From NCBI GenBank assembly GCA_933228895.1, contig OW121851.1:130929624-130993623 (forward strand): DNA of 64,000 nt, written 5' to 3'. The notes under the pieces are model-generated. The model worked only from the letters and a program-made list of their open reading frames with translations. It ran no database searches and had not been told where the DNA came from. A program made the position numbers and the translations under genes. The stretch is from Platycnemis pennipes (lineage: Eukaryota; Arthropoda; Insecta; Odonata; Platycnemididae). Positions within the stretch are counted from its first letter, which is position 1, and each line of letters begins with the position of its first letter. Below, piece by piece: positions 34,410-46,599 of the stretch.

Positions 34410-34697
34410 CTTGTTCAATGATAGCACAATTTCTTTAAATTTCAGGTTCACTACAATTCTGGAAACCCTAAAAAGAGCGGTATATATTATATAAAAACAG
34501 TCTTTTTAGCATTGAAACTAAACTGTTTGCTTTGGTCATATATTGATTTGACGCAAAAATGGCGTAAAAATTGGATCCTTCACCCTGCACTTCCTTTCTT
34601 TAAACTTAGTACTAAATTCCACTGCTAAGAAATACGCAACAAAAGTGAAGAAAGGCATTGCATCCATTGCATATATTTAGGGCTAATATAAGGGGCT
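34410..34697 (+). repeat. 300-bp dispersed repeat, copy 2
   Basis: Collinear with 32,286-32,630. The hammerhead insert at 34,272 landed immediately at its 5' edge. Followed by short GGATATA/TATAGGG repeats to about 34,760. Confidence 0.72.
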
Positions 34698-34759
34698 ATG
34701 TATAGTGATATACATATAGGGGATATAATATAGGGTTATACAGAGGATATAGTGTAGGG

Positions 34760-35289
34760 CTAATATGTATAAATCCGGCATGGATTAATTTTTTCCCCAC
34801 CAAGAGCGAATTTTATGAGTCGGTTGCTAGATCTGTTTGCGGAACAAAGGTTGCTAATATCACTGGCATTCCGCTAGGAGAGTACACCAACGTATTTTTA
34901 AACTGGAGGATATACTGAACTCGACTATATAGCGGAAAGACATGGATTTAGGAACAAGGTCATGGGTTTCCAGTTACTCTGGAGCGATCATCTTTTCGGA
35001 AGAAACTCTTGAGAAATACAGGTTATCCTGACCCGATGGAAAATCCGTGAAGTTTTTCTTCTGCGAGTTTGCCGGCAAAGCACGCGTTCTTACTTCGTTT
35101 GTAGTTTAGTGGCACTGAAATCCATGCGGATTTCAAGTGGTCCTAAATGTGGGGTAGGTAGCAAACTTGGAAATTGAGGCTTTAGTTAAATCGTAAGAAA
35201 TTCCAGGGTATAGGCAATTAAATTCTAAACGAAAAATGGGAATGCGTACAATGGAAAACGGCTGGGAACTGATGAAAAATTAATAATCT
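34760..35289. other. Intergenic, no gene seen
   Basis: No recognisable exon, repeat or structure. Confidence 0.35.
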
Positions 35290-36185
35290 GAGTTTTTTTA
35301 ATTTGAATTTATTTCCTCCAGCAGTATTACATAAAACATAACATATATATGCATATACACACATGGAGATAGTGAGGGTGTCAGAAGGGTACCTGTATTT
35401 GACACCCTTTCAACCTTTGGCACATATAAACTCGAAAGAAAAAGAAAAGGAAAGGAAAAACAATTTTAGTTTTAAACAATTCCAAAAGAACTTGTTCCTC
35501 GCAACATTAAATAGAAAAAATTGATGAAAAAAAGACAACACAAGGGTAATTTTTTTATAACAAAATAAGTAAAAAACCAGTTATAATCTGCATAAGTATG
35601 AATCTACTTCCTCTTTTTGTAATAACCATTTTGTTAGTCTTTTAAGGAAGACAGGCGTACTATTTACATGAATTATATGATATGGCAACAAGTTGTACAT
35701 TTTGGGCCCTAAATACACAAATGATCTTTTGTACAAAGAAATGTTGGGTTTGGTATACCTTATAAAATGTTTGTCTCTTGTATTATAAACAGTTTTCTGG
35801 ATAGTCATTCCAAACGATATTGGCCTGTCACCAGATGGGATGAAAAACATCCTTAGTGTTCTGAACAAATACAAGTGCCTTATTGGAAGTAAGTTCAAAT
35901 TTAAGAATAATGGAAATGAGTGTTCCTAGAGGGTTTGTATGGTTAGAATTCGAACAATCCTTTTTTGTAAAACAACAACAGGATGCAAAGCTATTTTATA
36001 AGCACTTCCCCAGAAAGTCAACCCATATGTAAATTTAGACTGCGCAAGGGCGCAATAAATCGTCTTTGAATGGATCATTTTTGTGGTAAATACATAAGGG
36101 CTTTTAAAGTCATGAATTGCTGGGATATTGTTGAAAAATATTAAGATTGCGTAGTTGAGGAGAAGAAGCCACATGGAATTAATGA
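35290..36185 (-). mobile_element. Another LINE, C-terminal region and AATAAA-containing 3' end
   Basis: Minus frames give IYCALAQSKFTYGLTFWGSA, VVVLQKRIVRIL (about 35,930-36,060), then LYLFRTLRMFF and KMYNLLPYHI..NSTPVFLKRLTKWLL (35,590-35,880). This resembles the post-RT region of jockey/CR1-group LINEs, with the typical W-G and QKR positions. The 3' end has AATAAATTC then A-rich sequence near 35,290. Its tail differs from both other LINE families here, so it is a third family. Confidence 0.7.
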
Positions 36186-38475
36186 GCGATCGCAATTGAG
36201 AGAAATAAGGTCTCGGTAAAGTGGTAGAGCGTCGATAGAAGATGAAGCGGAGAAATTCTTGAGATTAGGCAGGATTCGTATGTGTTCAAGTAGTGATGGA
36301 AATAATTGGCAAGACAGGGAAGTTGAACGTGATTATTTAAGTATACGGGAGCGAGAGTGGACAACTGCGTTAGGGAACTACAGCATAGAGATGAGGACAG
36401 TTCCGAAAAGGCCTCCAATTCCTCTTTTCTACCTGCTGTTGCTGTCCCCTCTTTACCAGTAGTCCGTGTTCGAACTTAAGATAAATGTCAAAACGGTTCC
36501 TTCTCCACTTTCCATCCATAATTTTTCCTTCAGGATGCTTTATTTTTCCGTTGATTTTGTGTTCTTCGGGCCCAATTAAATTGCCTCTGTGTTTCCCTCA
36601 TATATGCCCGCTTATTCTTATTCCGTCCTTGATATTTTGCTTTATTGCTTTATCTCATGCCTGCATCGTACGTACATGTTATGCGTCAATTCTCTTTCGG
36701 ACTTTTTTCTTTCATCCTTGGTCTTAAACTTTTTTCTCTTATCTCCTACCTGCATCGTAACATGTTTTACGTCAGTTCTCCTACAGATCCCTCCTTTGAT
36801 AGTCGTCTGTGCTCACCACGGACAAACCTGTCATTAGTCGAACGCTTTTCACGAGCGACGATCTCGACTTCAAGTTGCCGCGTGGGCGTCGCTGAGTCGT
36901 CAACTAGAAGATCACGTCTTCGATGCCAGAAGAGCGTGCCAATGTCGGCGTTGATTACCGGAACATGGAGTGGTATTGGCGGAGGAAATCCTTATATTTT
37001 CCACCATTTATCAGAGCATTTGTCTTTCAAGGATATCAAAATTATTCTATTTCCGCGGGTCTGCTCGAATGCTGAGGTCAAGCGGATCGCGTGGGGATGG
37101 ATGAGTGCTCTAGGCATTAAAAGAGTTCGCCCGCCGAGAAGGAAATCGACCCTCGGCAGTGGAGGCGGCCGCGCCTCGTGGGAGTGGCTGAGCTCTTGCG
37201 TATGCTGTCCCTCATCGGCAATTAGCATACAGTTGCATGCTGTTGGATTCTCGTAAATGGGAGGATGGTGTGAGAAGATGTGATCACAAAGGAAACCACT
37301 TAATTTCTTTGACCTATGACGATCGATCAAGAAATTTTCATAATTGCTGAATTTATGCCCCAGGTAAACATGTAATTATAAATGTTTACCTAGGGCTAAA
37401 TATTACGAAAATTCGGCCAAAACGGAAAACCAGGAGCTTAGAACAGAACCGTTAATTGGCAAGGGAGTGCAGTTTTTACTTGAAATCAGCAATAATCAGT
37501 CGCGGACATGTCTTACAAAGATTAATTTCACGGTGAAAGAAGTAGTGAGATATTCCTGAACAAAGAGTTCCTTGTAATAATTAAGCCAAAGTACTAAGAT
37601 TTTAACTAGTGAAGGTACATGGGTTTTGCCAATATTTTGGAAAAAAACTGGTCTTATTATAATAACTATATTTGGGGAATATATGATTCAGAAAAGAGGC
37701 ATTTACTATAGCTAGCAATACTATAGTAGTACTGAAAGAATAGTAGATTGACTTGTATTTCAAGGATATCAAAATTATTCTATCCTCAGATTGACTATAG
37801 GAAGAGTTAAGAATCAATGAAGTAATTTCTAAGCAGAGACGTCAACATCATTTAAGGATGTAGTATATAGAGTGGTATTTTACCGCATTAATATGGAGAC
37901 GTTTGGAACAATTAATATTCGGAAGTTTAAAACGCGAAGAAGGATAGGAAAGGGGGATTACTGAAGGGCTAGTCGTGGTAGGTAAGAGAGGAGTTGCTAG
38001 ATTGAATCAAAGGAGGGAAGTTGAATTCCGTCATTGACCTAAGAATGCTAGAAAATCAAACAAACGGGCGAATATTGGTCATTTTGATTTAAGAGAGGTG
38101 ATAAATTCTGAGCTGATTTGAAAAGAAAAATATGCAAGTGATGTTGGAAAGGATTAAAGCATCATTAAGGTGGTCATTCTGAAGCTAGTCTTTTAGTTGA
38201 ATCTTCATCATTCGTATTCTATCTTTTATGATTGGCCACGAGACAGTTCCTGTCATCTGACACAACTAATTACCCTACACTATATACCACTTCAACTTTA
38301 AATATCTTGTACCGTCCCTAATGCTCTATACCTATGATCCCTATTTTTCTGCCTTCCGTACCATCTTTTCCCGACATTTTTACCTCAATCGTAGCCTTGA
38401 ATAGTCCATTGCATTTAAATACCTCTTCCGGCCATCCTCTTAATTTCTCCAGCTACTTTCTTACTCTACATGTTT
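36186..38475. other. Intergenic, one GC-rich island, no gene recognised
   Basis: 36,800-37,260 is GC-rich and open in several frames but matches no family I know. A 26-bp exact direct repeat occurs at 37025-37050 and 37758-37783; otherwise the flanks differ. Confidence 0.4.
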
Positions 38476-38477
38476 TA

Positions 38478-38522
38478 CATCTATATCTACATATTACCCG
38501 GCTAGCCACCATAAAGGTGGGT
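38478..38522 (-). repeat. GTAGAT-tailed LINE, terminal scrap
   Basis: ACATCTATATCTACATATTA, then CCGGCTAGCCACC and AAAGGTGGGTG: the last about 45 bp of the LINE in reverse orientation. Confidence 0.6.
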
Positions 38523-38961
38523 GAAAATTAATGGTTTATCTTATGATAATGGAACAGTACATCAACTCTGGAGTTTTTTTAGCACATTCTTGCTGGGGAT
38601 ATATCTGATAAGGTTTCTCAGATTGAAATATGATTTGGTGGTAATTTTCCCTCCTTTTATTGTGAATACTATCAAATAGGTACTGAATTCTTTGTCGTGG
38701 GCCTATATTTTTTGTCATTTCATATTCACCCGAAATTGAAGAAGTTTCTGCTGTAGTTTATTGGTTGATAATTTACTTCTGATCAATGGTTTTTTATTGC
38801 CTGATTGGCTTTGATATATCTGTAATTTTGAGTTGAATGTTACATAAAAACTTGTCCACCTTGTGGTTTACGGCTCACCATCTGTACATTGTCTTATTCG
38901 TAATTCTGGTGGACCTTAAGTATTGGCTATGCAGTGTAAAGATTTGCCGTATGCCGTTGAA

Positions 38962-39535
38962 CAGGGATTACCAAAAAATTTTTTTTTAAATCGACCCCTT
39001 CTAGGATTTCTCGATTTTTCATCGACTTCCCCTCGGTTCAAATGTCTAGACCGATTAAAAAATATGGAGGAGCTGTGAACATGCATCTTTTTTCGAGTGA
39101 CTACTACTCTTTTGCTTCCCGTGGAAGGGCCGTAACTGATATGATGTAATATGAACTCAGACCGTTATGAAATTATATAAGACTACTAACAAATATTACG
39201 TAATATATTTTGCATATTTTGAAGGGCTGAAATCAATATGTACTCAGATTCATAGAAAATTTTATAACTGTTCACAAATAAATATTCTGTAATGTATTTA
39301 GCACATTTTGTTTAAATATTTAGTTCTCCTATAATAAAAATATTTCATAGTTCATTTTACTATTTTTGACGATAGATTGTTTCAGTATTTTTTCATTATC
39401 ATCCTTAATATTTAAGTATATATTGTATTAGTAATGTTAGATATAATTTTTTTCATCGACTCCCAGCTCGACCTGACCCCTAAAAATGTCAAATCGACCC
39501 CTGGCGGCCGATATCCACCAATTTGGGGATCTCTA
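38962..39535. mobile_element. hAT-like non-autonomous element
   Basis: Left end CAGGGATTACCAAAAAATTT, with AAATCGACCCCTTCTAGG soon after. Right end (inverted) AGAGATCCCCAAATTGGTGG, then CCAGGGGTCGATTTGACA. Such CAGGG(A/G)TCCCCAAA..GACCCC ends are typical of hAT elements. An 8-bp duplication is only partly conserved (5 of 8). AT-rich middle, no transposase. Confidence 0.55.
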
Positions 39536-39592
39536 TCATAGAATGTCCCGCGAGGAACTTGCGTGTAGGTTTTGATTCGTCGGCATCTCAAA

Positions 39593-39706
39593 ATACTTTT
39601 GTGTCTATAGACACAAAAGTATTCAGTAAAGAGTAACATCCACAGTATTCTGTGAACTGAGTTCATATTACATCCACAGTATTCTGTGGATGTTACTCTT
39701 TACTGA
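39593..39706. repeat. Cluster of perfect palindromes
   Basis: 39593-39622 is a 30-bp perfect palindrome centred on CTATAG. 39622-39645 is repeated perfectly inverted at 39684-39706. The sequence between them includes 18 bp (39658-39675) that are the exact reverse complement of part of 39,141-39,160. Confidence 0.8.
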
Positions 39707-40251
39707 AGATTCTGCTATGTTCAGAAGCTCAGTATTTAAAAAAATCAGTAAAATATCCTCATGTAAATATTCATCTCCTTCCTCGCTCTACTCTTTTCTC
39801 CTTTTCTCATCAGTTCTTAAGGCCAGCTTATAGAAAAAATTAGACTGAAATTATAAGGTACACTTAGCGTGAGTTTCTAGAACACTACCTTCAGTGGCGG
39901 CATTCACAGAAAAAATGAACGCGAAACATGTGTTGATTTTCGGAAAAATTAGCGTAGGGATTTACCGAATTTAATATACCGTGAAATTAACTTAAGAGTG
40001 CATTGCCGTAGTCGTTGTTTCAGCGCCTTTCTTCACTGTTTTTTTAATATTTGCCATGCATCATGGGAGGAAAACGTCACCGGATGAAAAATGTTCAATG
40101 TAAGTAACTCCCTTTTCCTTCAGGCTATTATTCATTTATTCTGAATCTGAATATTTCCTTTAGACTGCATTTATGACAGTAAATTTCCAGAGGCTTCCTG
40201 TGAGTGAATACTGATGAGTATGGAACGTTTTCCCGATGAATAATGCTGATC

Positions 40252-40432
40252 AAGTCTTCCAGGGTTCTCCGTCGGGTCAGAAATTCGGCGACTGCCGTCG
40301 TTTCTACGGCTGATACTGCCGTCATCTTTAAGACTTCAAGACACTCATTGCCTTGAAGATAACGGCAATGTCAGCCGTCGAAACGTCGGCAGTCGCCGAA
40401 TCCCTGATCCGTTGTAGAACCCGTGAAGACTT
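40252..40432. repeat. Head-to-head inverted repeat with hammerhead-like arms
   Basis: Arms 40252-40331 and 40353-40432 are inverted at about 80% identity. Each arm, read outward, resembles a Penelope-type hammerhead: right arm TTGAAGA (40353-40359), helix ACGGC/GCCGT, GAAAC (40380-40384) and then GTCGGC. The left arm has TTAAAGA in place of TTGAAGA. Both are off-consensus at the conserved C or G, so they are decayed. Confidence 0.6.
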
Positions 40433-40553
40433 CACCAGAATATGAAATGCTTAGCATTCGCTATTAGTTATAAAATGATTGATAGTGCGGTCCAGTCCAC
40501 GCTAATGTTTTTTATAAACGCCCCAGGGCCCATGGTTAATTTTACGCTCATCA

Positions 40554-41013
40554 TCATCGTCATCAAGGGTCAACAATCCTAGGATTGGTTTGACGCAGCT
40601 CTCCACTCCATTCTTCTATCTGCCAACCTCTTCATATTAACGTAGTTCCTCTCTTTCACGTCCTTTGCGACCTGTTCTATGTAACTCATACGAGGCCTGC
40701 CTTTTCCATTCTTCCCGTTCACTTTTCCTTCGACGATTATCTTCATCAGACCATCGTGTCTTAAGATGTGGCCGATTAAGTTGTCGCGACTTCTTTTTAG
40801 AGTTTTCAGCAGACTTCTCATTTCTCCCATTCTTCTTAAGACTTCGTTTGTCCCTCGGTACATCCATTTTATCTTCATCATTCTTCGATAGCACCATATT
40901 TCGAATGCTTCGACCCTTTTCTTCTCCGCTGCTGTCATCGTCCATACCTCACTGCCGTAAAGAAACATGCTCCAAATATACGTTTTGATGAATTGCTTCC
41001 TTATGCTTCCTCC
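40554..41013 (-). mobile_element. LINE A-type copy with about 11-bp target duplication
   Basis: Flanked by TACGCTCATCA (40543-40553) and TACGCTAATCA (41014-41024). The minus frame of 148 codons gives FIKTYIWSMFLYGSEVWTMT, VEAFEIWCYRRMMKIKWMYR and MGEMRSLLKTLKRSRDNLIG, ending RMEWRAASNQS, nearly uninterrupted. 5'-truncated within the C-terminal domain. Confidence 0.92.
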
Positions 41014-41039
41014 TACGCTAATCACTTGAATTTATTTAG

Positions 41040-41735
41040 CACTAATTTTTGTATAAATCGGTCTTTACACTCAGAAGCAGCGGTAGATCGCCAAAGACAC
41101 TGTACTCATTGCCATTCGTTCCGTCTCCTCGGGGTCCGTGGGGCCCACGACTGGTGGTCCCCTGATGATGAGGGTGAAGACGACACCCTCTCCCTCCGGA
41201 CCGGTTGGCGAACGAAATACTTGCGATCGGGAAGGCGTCTAGACGCCGGGTAACGACTCGGGCGGTGGATGGGTTCATTTTGACGGCCGACTTTATTCCC
41301 GAGCGCCCGAAGCCTTTCGCCGGGTCGTCTGTGGGGGACCGATGATGAAGGGAGGGGAGGCGTCATTCCCAATCTCGTTAAGAGAGATCGATTCATTCCG
41401 ATCGATGACACCATCTCAGTTTCGAGCAAGATGCGCGCAATGGACCCTTGTGAGGATATGCCTGGCTCGGAAATTTACCCCTGTACCTCGAGGTGTCCTT
41501 TGGCATGCTTACTGATGCCTCTAGATAGTGTGGAATGATTGAGCTCGGAAATGGTGGGAATCGCTTGGATTCAGGGAATAAAATAGAGAGAGCTGTTGTA
41601 TAAACTCGTGTATGGGATGCGTCGTTTGCTCTTGAATATCTTATCTCAGTGTCTTTGAAATCAGCAAGATAGATGCTGTTGATGGGTCTCGTTCTTCAGA
41701 TCTGAATGCATTTTCTACTATTTCGAGTAATTATT
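41040..41735. other. GC-rich then AT-rich intergenic sequence
   Basis: 41,080-41,470 is GC/CpG-rich with arginine-rich frames on both strands that look compositional. It could hold a promoter or first exon but shows no specific signal. Confidence 0.35.
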
Positions 41736-41736
41736 T

Positions 41737-42314
41737 CATCATCAAGAGTCAACAATCCTAGGATTGGTTTGACGCAGCCCTCCACTCGATTCTTTTATCG
41801 GCCAACCTCTTCATACCAACGTAGTTCCTCTCTTTCACTTCCTTTACGACCTGCTCCATGTAACTCATACGAGGCCTGCCTCTTCCATTTTTCCCGTTCA
41901 CTTTTCCCTCGACGATTGTCTTCATCAGGCCATCGTGTCTTAAGATATGGCCGATTAGGTTGTCCCGTCTTCTTTTTATAGTTTTCAGCAGACTTCTTTT
42001 TTCTCCCACTCTTCTTAGGACTTCTTCATTTGTCACTCAGTCGATCCATTTAATTATCAACATTCTTCTGTAGCACCACATTTCGAATGCTTCCACCCTT
42101 TTCTTCTCCGCTGCTTTCATTGTCCATGCCTCACTGCCGTATATAGATATACGTTTTGATGAATTGCTTCATTACTTCCAAGCTTGTATTTTCAGCTGTT
42201 AGTAGATTCTTCTTTTGAAAGAATGCCCTCTTTGCCTGGGCTATTCTACTCACTATTTCTTTCTTGCTTCGACCATCGTTGGCTACTCTGCTTCCCAGGT
42301 AACAGAACAGAAGC
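41737..42314 (-). mobile_element. LINE A-type copy with 8-bp target duplication
   Basis: Flanked by AATTATTT (41729-41736 and 42315-42322). Minus frames: CYLGSRVANDGRSKKEIVSR, AQAKRAFFQKKNLLTAENTS, then VGEKRSLLKTIKRRRDNLIG to IEWRAASNQS. A small internal deletion near 42,140 removes part of the segment between the two frames. Confidence 0.9.
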
Positions 42315-42322
42315 AATTATTT

Positions 42323-44972
42323 AGGTTTCCTAAATGACTCGTGCAATTTTTGTGACCAGTGCGTTTTTTTCCTGATAAATCTTGACTCATCCCGACCTGT
42401 TGAGCATGATCTCATGAAATATTAGGATATTTTCTTTGTAGTTCCATTCTGGGAATTCTCTGGAAGGTCTTAAATCTTATTGCACGGGTTTGGAACACTT
42501 CTTTAATTTGAATTTCAGTTTGTGTGATTCACAGTAAACCACAATTTTTCTTGTATGTATGTTATTTTTTGAGATCATTACGCCAACGTTCATTTAATGG
42601 ACTCAAAAATTGATGCTTGGCGTGGAACATGAAAAAAAACTACCACGGACTCAAGGGCATTTGAAATATCATCGTTTTGAAGTTTAATTATCCACAGTTG
42701 AGATCGTATATGCTCATTTTCTGCATTTATGGATTGTGGGCGTAGTTTAAATTATTTTTCAATTTAGTGATGATAATTATTAACTGTCCTTTTCTTCATT
42801 CGTGGGCTAGGAGTCAGTGATGAAAGGATGATCGCTAGGTAGATCGCTGGCTTGGAAATGAAAATTTATTCTACTGGTTTAAATATGGGGCCATTTCTGT
42901 TTTCACAAGTGTATTTACAGATATGTCTTATTCTTTCATCTAGTAATGTTGAAGGTGTATCTCCGTTTATCTACAATTCCTTGAACAATTTCCTGGAAGA
43001 AATTGCTGGAATGATAGGTATTTTAGTTGGAGTAGATTATAGTAGATGGAATATATTCAAGAGTTTTTGTTTCTTATTTACTACGTTGTATATCTTTGTA
43101 TGCTCTCATGTTCTTATTTGATGTTTGCAAGCAACCTTGTGTTGTGTTATAAGGCAATAATGTGAGAAAAATAACCGCTAACTTATAGATAAAGTGGACT
43201 AAAATCCATCATGTTACATTGACGCAATCTTTTTAAGTTGATATTCTTACATAATAATTCTAATCCTTTTTAAATAACTTTTCCCAAGAATCACCTTCAT
43301 ATTTGTTTCGCTTTCAATGATTTTTCTTTTATGCTTTCATTTAAATCCTCAATGCCGCTCCAAGACTCCCCGTCCTCTTGACCCAGTTGCTCCTAAGATG
43401 TCGTAGAGGATTCCCATCGCAGCGATTTTATTTCAGAAATCAATTTCTTTCTCATCCGGGATGGGGATAACCTGTTTCTTTCTAAAGGAGGTCAACTTGC
43501 CATTTATTGCGAGCCATTGCTATTTTTCTGCAGCCTTTCTGAAACGTACTGTGTGAATTGATTTCTAGTAAGTTCATCCATAATTAGCGTCATACGTGCG
43601 GTTGCAGAATTTCCGTAGCAGTTTGCAGCTACTGTGAGAGGTCATGAGGCCGCGTTTATCAAAGAGGGCACGGATATGAACTGGATTTCATTTACTCTAT
43701 GGTTAGCGCCGCGGGGGGAGTGGTGTTCCCGTAGCATTTGAGAACATTTTAAAAAGATATTATCGTCATGGTCTTTCTTTAAAGATGAGCACGTGGTTGT
43801 TCTTGATATCAATGAAAACTTCGCCTTGGCATCTTGTACGGGTTGTAATCGATGGAAGAAGTACACCATTGCTGTTTGCCATAAATATATGTCATAAAAG
43901 CAATTTTCTTACATATATGGAGCCATGGATATTAGATGGATATGGAATACGGTAGTGCCACTGTAGTTTGCTGTCTCAAGGCTTTTTCGAAGTTAACGCC
44001 GGAGAATGTGTGATGCTATCGGCCTATGTTAGTCATGCAAGACTTTGAGTGTAATTGAGGTAATGCTCCATAAAAGAGCACTGCTGCCCACCTTTTTTAT
44101 TTTTAAGGGTAAGGAGAGGCAATTGCGGTCGGGGCAGGTACACGAAGAGAGTGAAATGATTGTTCTTAGATGGCAGGCTGTGCTGGTGGTCTTAGTACTC
44201 TGATGACTGCCCGTGAGCGAATGGTGTTGACTCTCAAGCCACGAAATCCTACCATTAGCCTCATCCCACACCGCACCACCGGGATACGATTGCCCAATCA
44301 TAAAAGTTGATAGTTTGGAATTTTATTCTCAAATTGCTGTCACCTGACTTACCTCATTGCATTTCGAAGCACGTTTAAAATTCCAACAAATTCCGGGTGA
44401 AGATGCACGATTCGTGCATTAATGCAGTGAGTCGTCCCGAAACTCATTCGTACACGTGATCTGGATAAAGTTTATTCTTGATCGGAGAGGGCCCGAATCG
44501 AAAAAGTTAATGACTGAAACGCAAAACGGATTTTTATTTCACACTCAGAGCAAACGACATGATTTTATTTGTGGACGGCAATTTTTATCTATTCTCCCAA
44601 GATTCTTGTCCTTAACCCTAAAAACCCTGAAAAAGTAAATGTTCATTTTAGAGTGTTTATTTTGGTGAATGTATTCACAGTTTTGTATTTTCATTTAATG
44701 CTTTTGTTATGCAATTAGAAATTGAGGCATCTCTAAGTTTCCTTTCGCCGAAGCGGAAAAAGAATTCGGAGAACAGATTTCTAGTCAAAAATGTTTATTT
44801 TCCCCAAAATAACAATACGTGAAATTTATATAAAAATTCGGAAAACCCGTTGAACCTGGCAGGACCGGTGTTATGAAATAAACTATAAACCAAATATTAG
44901 CAATAAATAACTTAAGTGAATAGAATTGAAACATTAACATTATATAATATGGGTGTATAAATTTATGAACAT
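42323..44972. other. Longest stretch without a recognised feature
   Basis: AT-rich DNA with short frames only (the longest, 44,301-44,029 minus, 90 codons, has no recognisable family). No repeats shared with the rest of the window were noticed. Confidence 0.4.
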
Positions 44973-44983
44973 GTAAATATATT

Positions 44984-45389
44984 CATCATCGTCATCGGTT
45001 AACAATTCTAAGATTGGTTTGACGCAGCCCTCCGCTCAATTTTTCTATCGGCCAACTCTTCATATTAACGTAATTCTTCTCTTTTACATCCTTCACAAAT
45101 TGTTCCATATATCTCTTACGAGGCCTGCCTTTTCCATTTTTCCCGTTCACTTTTCCCTCGACGATTGTCTTCATCAGGCCATCATGTCTTAAGATACGGC
45201 CGATTAAGTTGTCCCGACTTCTTTTTAGAGTTTTCAGCAGAATTCTCTTTTCTCCCACTCTTCTTAAGACTTTTTTTGTCACTCGGTGCATCCATTTTAT
45301 CTTCATCAGTCATCAGTAGCTCCGCATGTTAAATGATTCTAGCCTTGACTTTTCTGTTGCTGTTATCGTCCATTATTCGCTGCCAAGTA
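44984..45389 (-). mobile_element. LINE A-type copy with 11-bp target duplication
   Basis: Flanked by GTAAATATATT at 44973-44983 and 45390-45400. Minus frame: KKVLRRVGEKRILLKTLKRS, then GHILRHDGLMKTIVEGKVNG and KGRPRKRYMEQFVKDV. 5'-truncated after the ITVAEKS-type segment. Confidence 0.92.
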
Positions 45390-45479
45390 GTAAATATATT
45401 AAGTTTTTTGTTCCCTAGAAAGTTTCACTAAGTTCTTCTTGTCCATATTATTCACTTTTCACTGGATAGTAGGGAGATG

Positions 45480-45900
45480 GAACACTCGGGGCTGGTGTGA
45501 AGAGCCATCATCCATGTTGGCATCTACTGGCGGTGGCCAAACCGGTATTTTATATTTTGTGTGAACCAGAACGGAAAGAATTACGTACGATTGGACGATA
45601 CACATTGCGCCTGCGCGTGCCTATATTAAGGCCACATCGCTGCGTGTGGATTCCATCGTCGTGTGTTTGCTTGAAGGACCAGCGCGATGGGTGAGGGAAC
45701 GTCGAGGGAACGACTCTTCGGGACACCAGGAACCAACCGTGGCGGTTGTCGAACTCGCGCTGGCGTTCCACTCAGTGCCCCGACCTTTCGGTGCCTCGTC
45801 GCGCGATTAATCCGCAGCTAAACTCGGAAAATTCTGCTTGTGTTTGGCATTCGTTCAAATGTTGTCGTGTCACGGGGGGGTGACAAGTCCGGATAATATC
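45480..45900 (+). promoter_or_regulatory. CpG-rich promoter-like region with TATA-type box
   Basis: TTGCGCCTGCGCGTG (an NRF-1-like GCGCxTGCGC motif) lies just upstream of CCTATATTAAGG (about 45,621-45,632), followed by CpG-rich sequence. That is a plausible core promoter on the plus strand with a start near 45,655. No downstream coding exon was recognised, so this is a candidate only. Confidence 0.3.
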
Positions 45901-46599
45901 AAGCGGAGCGTGGGTGATGCATGGCTATGCCCTTAGAGAGGCGCCATTAGGTCATCGAATGTTAAAATGCCGTGATCGAAACTGTTTGATGGTTTTTGAC
46001 GTCCTCCTCGCCTTGAACGAGGGAGGGAGAGATATTTCGGCGTTGTCACACTTGGTCGGAAGCGCGTGGCCAACGAACCCTTTCGTGCATAGTTCAATTC
46101 GTGTTGCTGTATCCCAAATTAAGCCTTCATATGCAGCGGCCTTACGGCTGTTAATTATTCATTGCTTGCGTCAGCTTGCCGCTGCATTTTGTCGCGCATA
46201 ACCCATCTAAAATCCCTAATCGGCCTAGATCGTCCGTCTCTTTCACCGTGTTTATGGAACACACTGCATATTTGCGAGTGTTTTTTTTAAGTAGGGTTTT
46301 ATTCGTTTCTCTTTTGTTTCATGGTCGAGATTAATTCCCAGCACCCGCTGCACGGCCAGTGTTACTGAGTTCATTTCCGCCGCAGTTTCCGTTCTCGGGA
46401 TTTGCAAAGCGTTTCGCATTCTCGAGGGAAAAGATTTGGGGTAACCCTGGATGATGTTGAGTTGATGGAAAATTAACGGAAATGAAAAGGAAGTAAGTAT
46501 TCGACTTCTGTATATGTCTTCCGGGGTTCCATTTTTTTCGTATCGTTTTAATCTTAAACTGGAATTCATCAAAAGGGTACTGGGCAAATGTGACGATCA

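Noticed and set aside
41106..41429. Arginine-rich 107-codon minus frame
   Set aside because: No domain, splice context or codon pattern; GC-rich background opens several frames here.
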